Assembly (NCBI RefSeq): GCF_001417965.1
Contig: NW_018388402.1
Location: forward strand, 37,950 to 101,949
From: Exaiptasia diaphana
Lineage: Eukaryota; Cnidaria; Anthozoa; Actiniaria; Aiptasiidae
DNA length: 64,000 nucleotides
Direction of reading: 5' to 3'
The position numbers and the translations under genes were made by a program. The notes beneath the pieces were generated by a model that saw nothing but the letters and a program-made list of their open reading frames with translations, was not told where the DNA came from and made no database searches. Shown here one piece after another: positions 1 through 10,877 of this stretch. Position 1 is the stretch's first letter, and every line of letters begins with the position of its first letter.

Positions 1-261
1 CCGGCAAAAAGACCGTGCGAACAAGAAAGCCATAAATGGGAGCACCAGTTTCAGTTTCAAAAACAGCGAGTCATTCCAGGATATGCTGACGCTGGTCTTG
101 ATGACATGAACGCCGAGTCGTTGATTTTTGGATGGTCAAATTCATACAATACGAGGCGCCAAGAAAAACAGAGAAGCTTATCCGACGATCGAGTAAATCG
201 CGAGGAAACGAAACGGCATAGCTACAATATTGATTTTTCAGTGTGTTTTAATTGTGTTTGA
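1..261 (+). CDS. Partial open frame at left edge, unidentified (C-terminal end)
   Basis: Reading frame 1 is open from the first base to a TGA at 259-261 (86 codons) and has no start inside the window, so it would be the 3' end of a gene or exon that begins to the left. The translation is hydrophilic, rich in Gln, Arg, Glu and Ser (it includes SLSDDRVNREETKRHS), and its base composition is clearly less AT-rich than the DNA that follows. I do not recognise a domain. The last twelve codons look non-coding, so a splice donor before them is possible (for example the GTAAAT near 191). It faces the minus-strand coiled-coil gene, and a large foldback follows directly. It could equally be part of a mobile element. 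Confidence 0.3.
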   Translation, partial: PAKRPCEQESHKWEHQFQFQKQRVIPGYADAGLDDMNAESLIFGWSNSYNTRRQEKQRSLSDDRVNREETKRHSYNIDFSVCFNCV

Positions 262-281
262 TTGCACGCGTGTTTAGACAT

Positions 282-487
282 TTTGAATATTTTCAGGGCA
301 GTGCGGGGCTGATTATTACTCAACGTTTTCCTGATACAGACCTAATTAATAAAACATTAGTTCTGTATCAGTGATATCAGTGATATCAGTGATATCATTG
401 ATACAGAACTAATGTTTTATTAATTAGGTCTGTATCAGGAAAACGTTGAATGATAATCAGCCCCGTACTCCCCTGAAAATATTCAAA
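282..487. repeat. Long-armed foldback (hairpin) element
   Basis: An almost perfect inverted repeat: arm 282-370 pairs with arm 399-487 over about 89 bases with few mismatches. A 28-base centre made of a 9-base TGATATCAG tandem repeat joins them. Outer ends read TTTGAATATTTTCAGGG and its complement. No convincing target-site duplication is visible, so the family is left open; a non-autonomous MITE/foldback transposon is likely. On the minus strand it would lie in an intron of the coiled-coil gene. Confidence 0.75.
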
Positions 488-721
488 GCCGCCCCCAACT
501 TTGAGCTTGCTGCACCTTTTATCCAATATAAAGGTATTATCACGTGATTAGATTCTCAGTATATCATTGGCTAATGACATTATGAATTATTAATGAGTTT
601 GATAATTGTGACAACAGTATCTTCGTCATCTTGTTCTAGTATACAGCTCTTTCATCTTTGCAAGTTTGAAATGCACATATCAAGAGTCCATTGAAGCAAA
701 AAACATTGTAGCTTTACTCAC

Positions 722-3083
722 CTGTGAAGTTTAATCTTGTGCTGCGAATAAAACATACATAATCAAAATACAATAATCATTTGTTCCCGAGGTTTTAATG
801 ATTTGTTGTATTCATTTGATAGTGCAATGAAAATGATTATTTATCTAGTACTTCTTGGTTAAAAATAAAAACAGAACAGAAACAACAATCATACAAACAA
901 AAGTAAAAGAAAACTGATACTAACAATATACTAGTCTTTTATGTTTTCTGTCCGTTATTTTTTTTGACCGATGTATATCGCCTGTGGGTACCCCCAGCAA
1001 GTCAGTGTACTTACGTTAAGTTCTTTTATTGTTGTCNTCANGNNCTGTTCATGTGTATTNCGCTCATTCAGTTCGCTGTAAATGATCAAATTACAACATA
1101 TCATTAAACCATATATATCACCTAGTCTTTGCTAAATAAAGATATGCCGTTTCCTTTCTCTAGATAAATATTAATAACTGTACCTTTGAAGCTCAGTCAC
1201 TTTGGCCTGGTAATGTAATATCAACAACCATTAGTTTTTGATTGAAGTTATTTTATCACTTATTGGACAAGAATATTGACATGATCGACTTACGTTTAGT
1301 TTGACCATTTCTTTTTTGAAATTCTTTTCTTTTACTTCATTCTCCATCTCATACTCGCTATCATGTAAGGAGAGAGAGTGGAGGGATTAGCTGGACGTAT
1401 ACAGCAGGCGGTACCAAAGGATATCGTTGTTTTGATTATTTTGATAATTTACCATGAACAACTATCAATTGTCATCGTTTTCTTGTAATATTAAAAATGT
1501 ACGAGTTTCAATCGCCGTTGCCGCAATTTATTCTACTGTACACGCTTCTATACATTTTTGCAGAAATGCACATGTCAAGTGCATTGTATATTTTAGCTTT
1601 ACTCACCTTTTCTGTTTGAGCTTGAGCTGTGAATAAAAATATATAGAATTAAAACAATAATCATTTGTTCAAGTTGCGTTACTAATCTTTCACGTTTTTG
1701 GGGGGGTTATTTTATTCGACCGATGTGTATCGCCTGTGGGTACCCCCAGCAAGTCAGTGTACTTACGTTAAGTTCCTCTATTGTTGTCGTGAAGTGCTGT
1801 TCATGTGTATTNATAAGAAGTCAGGAATGTTAATTAGAGGCGCACAAAACTAATAATTACGTTTTTATACTTATATCATATATTGAAAGTATTTTCCAAT
1901 ATTGTTAATGTGAAAATATCTCCTGGTAGAAGACGTAGTTCTTTAGTCTCGTAAACTTAACGAAGAGTTACTTGTATACATACCATGAGTTCTTGTTTTT
2001 CTTTTTCATGGCTAAAAAAAGAATGAAAAAAGGTACAATCTAATTAGGTCAATGATCATTTCCATATTTTGAATCCCCTGCGAGATGCATCTATCATCTA
2101 TGCCATTATATTCCTATTCTTTTTGTCATTTCTTTTTTTGTTTCACAACCCTCCCCCGTCGGTATGCATATCTATCTATTATACACCCTCCTCACCGCTT
2201 CACANCTATCTTGCTATCCCCGGCATCCCCAACCCCAATCAAAGTTATACTTACAATGAAGTCAGTCTTAGGTACTGCTTTTGGAGTGCCGTCTAAAATA
2301 TCACAAAATGAAACAAAAACATCAATGTTAAACGAAAATAGAGATGAATGTCATGATTACGGAATAATTAAACATGTATCCTAACAATCCAGCAATCACT
2401 GTATATAGCTGGGTGTAAAATGAAAGTACTTCACTGAGGATAATTACCTGAAGCTCTTTATGAGCGGCGGTATCCAAGAGCTGCGAAAAATTTATTAAAA
2501 CTATTGTTAGTTCTAAAATGAAATCTTTTTATAATATATCAATTGAAACTGTTAACGCAGCCGGTAATAGCAAGACTTTTACTATCTTCAAGACTGTTAT
2601 TTACATATACATGTTACATGACCAAAGAACTTTTTATTGATTTATTTTTGATCTTCTAAGTGCTACATGATAACTGCAAATGCTCCCGCATTTTTTCCTG
2701 GGACACTTAATTGTTCGTTTTTTTTTTTTCATTTTAAAGCACAACTACATATCTACTTATTTGGTGACAAAATCAATTTTCCTACCAATAGTAACTATCT
2801 ACTTTGAGAAAATTGTTTATTGATAGTTTATCTTTATCTTGTTATCTTTTGCAGCTTTTGCTTATTTTGCAGTTCTATTTTCCATATTCCTAGTTTACTT
2901 ACCGATTTTGGACTGTGTCGTCCAGATTCTGGACTTTGTCGTCGTCCGTCATTGGCTGAAGTTAGTTAAAAACAGCGCTTTTAGAAAAATACGATCATAA
3001 ATATGATCACGTGACCGTGTCAGATATTTCCATCACAATCGATACTTACTTTTAACATGTTTTTTTCCTCCAACGGAAGCCAT
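722..3083 (-). CDS. Microexon-rich gene for a coiled-coil protein, 3' end beyond window
   Basis: Eleven exons can be chained on the minus strand with matching phases and consensus junctions: 3050-3083 (ATG), 2903-2955, 2448-2480, 2255-2292, 1984-2011, 1767-1796, 1607-1626, 1294-1357, 1184-1206, 1015-1075, 722-741. Lengths are 34, 53, 33, 38, 28, 30, 20, 64, 23, 61 and 20 nt; together 404 nt, 134 codons with no stop, ending in phase 2. Donors are mostly GTAAGT or GTGAGT. The protein starts MASVGGKKHVKT, has a basic Ser/Pro stretch (residues about 13-30), then a helical, Lys/Glu/Leu-rich region typical of a coiled coil (about 31-134). I do not recognise the family; centrosomal or ciliary coiled-coil proteins are one possibility. 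Exon 1015-1075 contains four unknown bases. Exons 6-7 resemble exons 10-11. The next exon is not evident inside the window. Confidence 0.6.
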
Positions 3084-3370
3084 TGTTCGGAATCAAAAGT
3101 GTAAATCGTACAAGAAGTTTAAGTTACAAATCTGAAAAATAAAAGAAATTTATGCATTCAGTGTGATCAATAGGTATTTCCTGAAGAAGACGTAAACTTA
3201 CCTCCTTACTGTATCGAAGATACCAGGCGAGTGATTTGATTAACGATTATGACGTCATTAGAACGCGCGGAAATACCGCTGTACTAGGAAAGCGCGGATT
3301 AAGTTGCACAGGAAACCCAAATTATAAGTTAATTGGGAAAAAGAATGTTTTAAAGAAAACTGATTGGATG
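2719..3370. repeat. Segmental duplication, copy A
   Basis: About 650 bases match 3867-4516 in direct orientation at roughly 90-95% identity by eye, starting in a T tract and ending at ACTGATTGGATG. It carries intron 2 (part), coding exons 1 and 2, the 5' UTR and the CRE of the coiled-coil gene. The two copies are about 1.15 kb apart. Confidence 0.85.
3084..3257 (-). promoter_or_regulatory. 5' UTR and promoter of the coiled-coil gene (copy A)
   Basis: The ATG exon extends upstream to an acceptor (TTTTTCAG, exon edge at 3131). A non-coding exon ends at a donor GTAAGT with its edge at 3202. Just upstream, at 3250-3257, lies a palindromic CRE core TGACGTCA. The same arrangement occurs in copy B, so the elements are conserved between the two copies. 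The transcription start is inferred to be between about 3230 and 3250. Confidence 0.45.
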
Positions 3371-3866
3371 GACAAAATAAGTAAAAAGCAAAAATCAAAT
3401 GGAATAGAATTAAAAAACTAGTTCATTTTTAGGGTAAAAATAATACTTGATAGCTTTGACTGAGAAGAAATTAGTTGATTTTTTGCGTAATATGAAATTG
3501 TCTCTATTATGACCCCAAATAGAATCTTTGCTGAGTCTAGCGCAAATGAATTCTGTGCAGGGACCCTACAAGAAGATGGTTTGCTAATTAGAATTTCTTG
3601 ATGTGCAAGATTTGTAAAACGTACGCACTGAAAAGACATTCACAGACAAATTGCACATATAGACCAATATTTACACCAGTTTTTGTTCTTTTTGATGCTT
3701 TTACATTTACATCTTTCTAATTAATAAAATAATAAAAGCAAAAAACTATAAATGAATTGAAATTCGTGATATTTCCGTTCCGCGAACCGCGAACATTTAG
3801 ACTGTCCTGTATTTTCTTCGTAAGTAAAAACAATAAAACAGAACATTACTTGCTCACTACCAAAAN

Positions 3867-4516
3867 TTTTTTTTTTTTCATTTTAAAGCACAACTACATA
3901 TCTACTTATTTGGTGACAAAATCAATTTTCCTACCAATAGTAACTATCTACTTTGAGAAAATTGTTTATTGATAGATTATTTTTATCTTTTTATCTTTTG
4001 CAGCTTTATAAAAGTTCTATTTTCCATATTCCTAGTTTACTTACCGATTTTGGACTGTGTCGTCCAGATTCTGGACTTTGTCGTCGTCCGTCATTGGCTG
4101 AAGTTAGTCAAAAATAGCGCTTTTAGAAAAATATGATCATAGATATGATCACGTGACCGTGTCAGATATTTCAATCAAAATTGATACTTACTTTTAACAT
4201 GCTTTTTTCCTCCAACGGAAGCCATTGTTCGGAATCAAAAGTGTAAATCGAGTTNCAAGAAGTTTAAGTTACAAATCTGAAAAATATAAGAAATTCATAC
4301 ATTCAGAATGATCAATAGGTATTTCATGAAGGAGACGTAAAACTCACCTCCTTACTGTATCGAAGATACCAGGCGAGTGATCTGATTAACGATTATGACG
4401 TCACTAGAACGCGCGGATACACCGCTGTACCAGGAAACCGCAGGATAANTAAAATACACAGGAATCCCAAATGATAAGTTAAAGAGGAAATAGGATTTAA
4501 AGAAACTGATTGTATG
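3867..4516. repeat. Segmental duplication, copy B
   Basis: Direct repeat of 2719-3370. Its left border coincides exactly with an N at 3866, and more Ns lie inside it (about 4256 and 4449), which raises the chance that an allelic contig was joined in tandem by the assembler. Copy A at the matching place has normal sequence. Confidence 0.85.
4045..4225 (-). pseudogene. Second copy of the first two coding exons of the coiled-coil gene
   Basis: Exon 1 copy (4192-4225, ATG at the right end) and exon 2 copy (4045-4097) keep the start codon, reading frame, both donors (GTAAGT) and the acceptor. Exon 2 is identical to copy A and exon 1 differs by one synonymous change (Lys AAA to AAG), whereas the introns differ at many places. 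No copies of exons 3-11 follow. It is therefore a duplicated 5' end: either an alternative promoter whose exons still splice to 2448-2480, a truncated duplicate, or an assembly artefact. The CRE TGACGTCA is also present, at 4396-4403. Confidence 0.5.
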
Positions 4517-6815
4517 AAAAAAACCTGTTTTTTGATAAAATATTGTCATTTTCAATAGACAAAACATGTTTTATTGAAAGTCTTGGTTTTATTGTGTCAA
4601 AAGAGATCGTTTAAAACAAGTTCACGTGTACATGAAGTAATCACAATTTGCGCGCAAGATCATAGTCACTGACGTAATACCACAGGTAACCCGCGTTTAG
4701 CTAAAATCGCGCGCCGATAAGTATCAGTACCACAGGGTAAAAGCGTTCTTTTCTTCTCTCAAGCAATAGTTGGGTGGCCTATGGGCAGTACTGTAATCCG
4801 TGAAATTTAATTAACCTCTTTGTACGATTTTGTGCAACTTAGAAATTGTGTGCGTAAAAATCAATGGGGATTCAAAGTCATTTCTGCTTCAGTGAGAGAT
4901 TTAGCACAATTTTGTCCTCTTTTGATTTTTACACAGTTTTACGGATAATTAAATGCGTTCACTCCATTATGGATCTTCACGTCACTCTCTGCTTTACAAA
5001 TTTATTTTTGACTTCATCTTTACTATTCTAAGGTTTTTTTAGTAATTCACTGCAACAAATAGAATTCTACTATTAATTTTACTAGAAATTCTAACGAATA
5101 CTTGTAAGAACCAAGACTTTAATACAATTAGTAAATCAACCTATAATATTATTACAAGGTAGATTTACTCAAAACAATATATGGGACTGTTAGTCAATTT
5201 TCGCCACAAGGGGTCAGTGTTTAGATAGGGGGGACATTTTTCAGAAAAAAACTGTCGAGGTACATTTTTCTTTCAGGTATAATCTGTAATTTTTGCCAAT
5301 GAAGGGGGTACATTTTTGACTTGCTTCATCAAATGGACTCACCCCTGTTGACAACAATTAACAAACAGTCCCTAAACTTGAAAATTTATTTTGATATCTA
5401 CTTTAATAAAGCATTCACAATAACAGGGTCATGACATGGTACATGTATATGGGGTTAGCATTATCAGCATTATTCTGAGATCTGGATCTTAGCTTTGCGA
5501 TCATGTTCAAAGTTATTGGAATCTGGGCTGGGTTGTTCAAAGCCAGAGTAGCATTAATCCAGGGTTAACACCATAGATAGGTTTTCTAAAAGCTAGTTAA
5601 CCCTGGATTATCACTAATCGGACTTTGAACAACCCGAACTGGATCTATGTGAAAATCTGAGTATACTGGATCAGTAAATTCTTGTTGGATCAGGGAGATC
5701 AATTTGGGATCAGAGTCAGTATAAACATACCCCTATTTAGAACAACAGTTGTCAAAGGGACATTGCATAACCAAAAGGCACTGGTTACACTGCTTGACAT
5801 GAGGAATTCCACTTTGGTTTTTGGTTCACTTTGATTGAAAATGCAGCCAATGTTTACCACAGACAAGCTTAAAGTATAAATCAGTTATTTTTTATCAATT
5901 AGCAAAATCCATGTCTTGCCATTTTATCACGAACAACAACAAAAAATCTATTTTGAAACAGGCTGATACACCATGTCACAACCTTGTAATATGAGTACAA
6001 ACAAAAACTATGCAGCTTGAAATAATCATTAAAATGAAAAGTTATTTTGTTTGCTATAAATTAAAAGTATTATGATTTTGTAAAGTGCTATGCAGTTTTA
6101 CTGTTTGTACTCTAATATAGTGCATAATCTAATTTGAACAAAAGTCAGGCTTTCTTAGCTTCTTAACATTGCATAACAATAACCAAAAATTATCCCCAAA
6201 TCTCAAGGAAAACATTGCTCCGCATCAATCATATTAAATTTGGTAAACAAGGATATTTCCCTCGAGTGATGTGGAGTACAATTTAACAAGTTCTTGCATA
6301 ACAAACAAGCAAAGGCTATCTTCACACACAACTGGTCTACAGATGCAGAAAGCTATCAATGTTCCAGCCATCTTGAGTATCTTAAGCACATAGAATGGTA
6401 CAACATTAAGTCTAGATAGTCCAGTTTTGGACACAAGGAAAAAAAAAAACAACAAAACATTAATTTCTGACCAGATGAGAATTCAAGCAATCTTATGTGA
6501 ACATAACCTTTGCAACTCATCATTATTCATACAAAATCACTCGATCAAAATACACCTTGTCCAAAAGTTAAAGAAAGCCTGGCATTTACTAATAACTACA
6601 AGTGAAATATTTCACAATGTGGAATCAGCACTTCTGAGATTCCTCTTATTATACAAATTGATCTGTTATTAATCTTGATTTCAAATAGTTTCCACAACCT
6701 TCTTCTGATATGACTGCATGCTATAATTATATTGTTGCAGTGTATAGTCTTTTGTTATGATGACAACGCCATTGTAGTTCTTGTAGATGACGCTCTTGAG
6801 CAGGATGTTTGTGCA
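4517..6815. other. Intergenic region between coiled-coil gene and SAR1
   Basis: No gene recognised. The part near 4620-4760 is richer in CG dinucleotides and may be upstream promoter sequence. The rest is AT-rich, apart from the foldback at 5530-5635 and a stretch with three spaced GGGGG(A/T)ACATTTTT-like motifs near 5220-5320. Short open frames here have no recognisable protein features. Confidence 0.5.
5530..5635. repeat. Small foldback MITE
   Basis: Imperfect inverted repeat with arms of about 43 bases: GGGTTGTTCAAAG at the left end and its exact complement at the right end. A second paired block (AATCCAGGGTTAAC) lies further in. The loop is short (about 20 bases). Non-autonomous DNA transposon type, superfamily not determined. 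Confidence 0.65.
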
Positions 6816-6818
6816 TTA

Positions 6819-6824
6819 TTTATT
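6819..6824 (-). terminator. Likely polyadenylation signal of SAR1
   Basis: AATAAA on the minus strand, about 55 bases past the SAR1 stop codon at 6876-6878. Confidence 0.5.
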
Positions 6825-6875
6825 CATTTGTACATATCCTATCAAAAGAAGCCTACTTCAAGGTACAGTCTCTGT

Positions 6876-9800
6876 TTATATGTACTGCGAAAGCCATCTG
6901 AATCCTGTAAATCAAAGGACATTATCATTAATATTTCACTATCATACTGTACTTCAATTACACTTTACCAATGGTAGAAAAAAGGAAAGTTTGAACAACT
7001 TAAAAAACACAAATGAACTTCAATACAACGTTAACACGCTCAAATGATGACATTTTGAAATACTTGATAGATATGAAATTAATCATAAAGATTTAATTTT
7101 CAAAAATAATGCTTTTAAATAAGAATTTTTAAAGCTTTGCAGTCTTTGCAATTTTGTCATGAAAATGAAACTCATTAGAGTTCTTTACAAAAAATCATCA
7201 TTGATGAGACAAAATCAACGCTAGATTTCTTTTTCAATAAATCATTTGTATTGTAACATCCACACTAGTGTGATATTTGTCTATATTGAAACTCTACAAT
7301 TTCTGTGTCGAGTAAAGTAGCATTTAGCATTTTCAGGGTGAAGTCAATCCTAGTTCAATGATTTCCAGAGCAATTCATTCCATGTGTATTATTGGCCTTG
7401 ATCTTGACACTGACAACACACGATGCCTCACTGGTAGCGACGCCATAATAATAAAAATTGACAAAAGGACACAGATACAGTAAAACATAGTAACTTCATT
7501 AAAGGCCCAGTGTGCACCATTATGCTTTGGGGCCCTCTGGCGGCCATTTTCAGTTTACTGAAAGTCTACAAATTGTACTGTGCATTTTGAAACTTTGACC
7601 ATCTCACTTTTCTAAGCACTTTAAACAATAATATTAGAATTTTCAACCATCTTACTTCGTTTTATGGTGATATTTGGATACTAGAAGTATTTTGGTGTAA
7701 ATCATAACAATAACAGTTGCTCGCAAAGCATAATGGTGCAAACTGGGTCTTTAAAGTCTCAGGTTTTGTAGACCCCTATATATTTCCTTGTAAAATCTTC
7801 TCAATAAATTACCTTCTCCATATCCTTGGCGTTTAAGAACACTGCACATAAACAGTTCCATTGGTCTGGTGCCAAGTTCTTTAGTAGATACATTACCCTG
7901 TAAGGACAATTTAGATAATGTAAAACCAAAAACCCAATTTTGATATTTTGGTTGAAAATGATCATGGTAAAAAAAAACTGAAAAGTCTCCAGGAAACAAA
8001 AGGACAATTTACTGCCTTCCTAGCTGCCCCACTAAAATATCTACAGAGGGTTATTAAGATAGTTTTAAAAGCACCTTTGTGAAGCACAGCCTCCACTTTC
8101 CAATCAAGTGAAATGCTGCAGGGGACATAAAAACAGCACAAAATGATTCAGAAGATCTACTTACCGTGCCAGTTGTCTGACCATAAAGACCAAAATATTG
8201 TCTAATATTGTCCTCACTGTAAGCACCAGGAAGGTCGATTTTATTGCCCAGGATAAGAACAGGACAGTGTGATAATTGTTCATCAGCCAAGAGGCTCTGT
8301 GTCATAAACAATATGACCATTGTTAAATCATGATATTAATAATAATGTATCATACTTTGATAATGATAAAAGAATACCATCAGATTTCTTGTAAATGCTA
8401 TTGTAAAATTCAAAAATATTCAAAAATAGAATAAAATAAAAAAGCTATTTACATGTATTATTAATGATAAGGATTGTTAATGTTGATTATACATGACTGC
8501 ACAGAAGTGCTGTATTTTGCATAACACAAACCACTTGTAATATTTTTTATCAGGACCTGACCTGTGCATAATAAGATTTGGTCAAGTGATTGGCCAAGCA
8601 AGTCCAGATACAACACTAGTATTGTAACTAGCCCTCTCAATCTAAACTAGTTTAATATTTTCTGAATATACATGATCCCTTTGACAATCTTGTGAGCATT
8701 GTGAACTAGTAGTGATACTTACATCTAATTCCCGTTTTGATTCTTCAATTCGTTCAAAATCTGCACAGTCAATAATAAAGACAATGCCATTGACAGCAGG
8801 GAAATAGTCTTTCCATATCCGTCTTGCTTGTCTATGACCACCCAAGTCAAAGGTTGTAAATCTCATTCCACCAATAGCAAGCTCTTCAGAAGCTACACAA
8901 AAATGATGTGTTTTACTAACACTGAACAATTTTCCAACATTAAACAATTTAGTACTAATTTGTACAATTCTGAAATTATTTAACAAATACATGTACAGTG
9001 AATTCTTACTGACCAAATAGAAAAACTTAAAAACGCTCCTTAAATTGGAGGAAAATGAAGGTTATTTCATTACATAATTTGCTTAATTCATAAATAATTA
9101 TATGATAAAAGAATATTACATGGTTGCCTGGAGATACAGATTTTACGCATGACAGATTTTAACGCATAGCAATTCAAACTTTATTGCTTAAATATAACTC
9201 AAATGAGTGCCAAGTCATACAAAGTGTTTTTAACATTATCCATTGACAATGTATTTTGTATGGACATAAATTTTGACTTACTAGGATGTAGTGTAGGTAC
9301 ATGTTGTGCCATGCGATCATCTTTTAACATGTGAAGTAATGTTGTCTTTCCAGCATTATCTAAACCAAGGAAGACTAATTTGCCTGACTTTTTATACAAT
9401 CCTGTTTTTAAAATAAAATAAACAGCATTACATTTAAGACAATTCTTGTGCATTAATCTTGTTTCTAATAACTTTCTTGTCAAAATTTTGACTCAAATGG
9501 ATTGTTGACAGGAGTTTGGAGTACAGTGCACTTGCCAAGTGATTTAACACAGAGTGAAATCTCAGACGTTGCTAAAGAGAACACATAACTTGCAACACAG
9601 CTATAGTGTAAATAGAAAATGCAGGGTTCTCAAGAGTAGCTTTCAGAAATACTGTCATACCAGATACATGTAGATTGAACTACAAGTTTTTATAGAATAA
9701 CTATTACATAAAAGATGCATTAATTGGTTGAAGTCTTCAAAAAAAAAGCGTTTCAATGAGAGCATAGATGGCATTTGAGTGAAGAGTTATTGGTATTTTA

Positions 9801-10311
9801 TGAAAGCATTGGAAAATATTTCCTGTGTTTCCATTCTCTGTTAGAGACACTTGCAATTGTAATGAGAACACTAAGAGGTGTTTCGAATCACTAGGCTTCA
9901 GCCTGTTATCGATTCAAAACTTGTCTTGTGTTCTCCCAACAACCTTGCATGTTTCAAACTGAGAATTAAAACACAGAAAATAATATCATCTATGCTCAAA
10001 CACACCATGATTTTGTCCACAAGACCAAGAGGTCTAATTGTTTTAGTCTTTATCAAATTATAAGATAAATTTAAAATGATAAAATGCAAAAAACAACTTT
10101 TTCAATATTTTTGAATGCCTCCATGGACTATCACAAATAGACCAGAGTTCAATACTCAATCAGACTGCTGGATTCCTGATAATAGTCCACAAGGGCATAC
10201 AAATATAGCACATGACTGGATTTACAACAGGTTCTCAAGTTGCCAAGAAAACAAAATGAATAACTGACCTAAGTATCCCAGAACACCAGTAAACCAATCC
10301 CACAAAAACAT
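6876..10311 (-). CDS. SAR1: SAR1 small GTPase (COPII coat assembly)
   Basis: Six coding exons on the minus strand: 10269-10311, 9282-9401, 8723-8892, 8165-8296, 7813-7897 and 6876-6904. All junctions are GT-AG and in phase; the total is 579 nt, 192 aa plus stop, the usual length of the family. SAR1 is the Arf-family GTPase that inserts an N-terminal amphipathic helix into the ER membrane and recruits Sec23/24 to start COPII budding. Visible marks: hydrophobic N-terminus [15 protein letters not shown] without the Arf myristoylation glycine, P-loop GLDNAGKT (27-34), switch-II DLGGH with the catalytic His (74), NKID (129-132), [12 protein letters not shown] near the end and C-terminal FRWLSQYI. 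The helix resembles the insect type more than the longer vertebrate one. A 5' UTR exon precedes it, and a piggyBac-type MITE sits in the last intron. Identification is very secure. Confidence 0.97.
7503..7750. mobile_element. piggyBac-type MITE (TTAA-flanked), SAR1 intron 5
   Basis: A 248-bp element flanked on both sides by TTAA (7499-7502 and 7751-7754). Its terminal inverted repeats are about 28 bases long: AGGCCCAGTGTGCACCATTA at the left end against AGACCCAGTTTGCACCATTA at the right end, only two mismatches in the first 20. TTAA duplication is the signature of piggyBac insertion. No open frame of note, so it is non-autonomous. Confidence 0.75.
9748..10010. repeat. Old degenerate inverted repeat in SAR1 intron 1
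   Basis: Two arms of roughly 100 bases are mutually complementary with many mismatches. GAGCATAGATG near 9760 pairs with CATCTATGCTC near 9987, and a better-kept inner hairpin spans 9864-9935 (GAGAACAC with GTGTTCTC). This looks like a decayed foldback transposon; ends are approximate. Confidence 0.45.
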
Positions 10312-10877
10312 CTTGCAGTTAAATCTACAAGAAATCAAGCCAAAGTCAATATTAAGTTAAATGCAAATGATCAAATGATTGGGCATTTCATCACAGAGGA
10401 TATCTTGGAAAATGGCCATAATCGCTAACTGTCTATGTTTTGAAATCTTCAGGGTAGTTTTAAATTGATCTCGTCTAGCTTATTATATCATCATTTTGGA
10501 TTCAAAAAAACTTCACTGTGTATACGATAAGAAACTTAATACTCAAAGGTAGAGAAACGTTTGTGACGAGAAATTTTGTGACGTGACATTTTTTTCAATC
10601 AATCCACCCTAAAATAGTTTGGGCAACGCTTAGCATGTAATATGAGCGTTCAGGAGAAAACTGTCTTATGACAAAGAAATCTATGAACATGATCTTGGAC
10701 TTCAGAAGTCTACAATTCGATAAAAATATTTCAAACACCCATTTCGCCGGTTCCTTCCATTGGACACGTAATGAAATGCCAGTCAGCGACGGAAAGTAAT
10801 TTAACAGTTAGACAAGCTTATATGACAATATCTTTACGGGAGAACAATTGAAGATAAAATATAATATATATACTTAC

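Noticed and set aside
2040-2075. Extra exon between exons 4 and 5 of the coiled-coil gene (acceptor CTCGCAG before GGGATTCAAAAT, minus strand)
   Set aside because: Joined to exon 4 it gives a stop after seven codons and has no donor, whereas skipping it joins exons 4 and 5 perfectly in phase.
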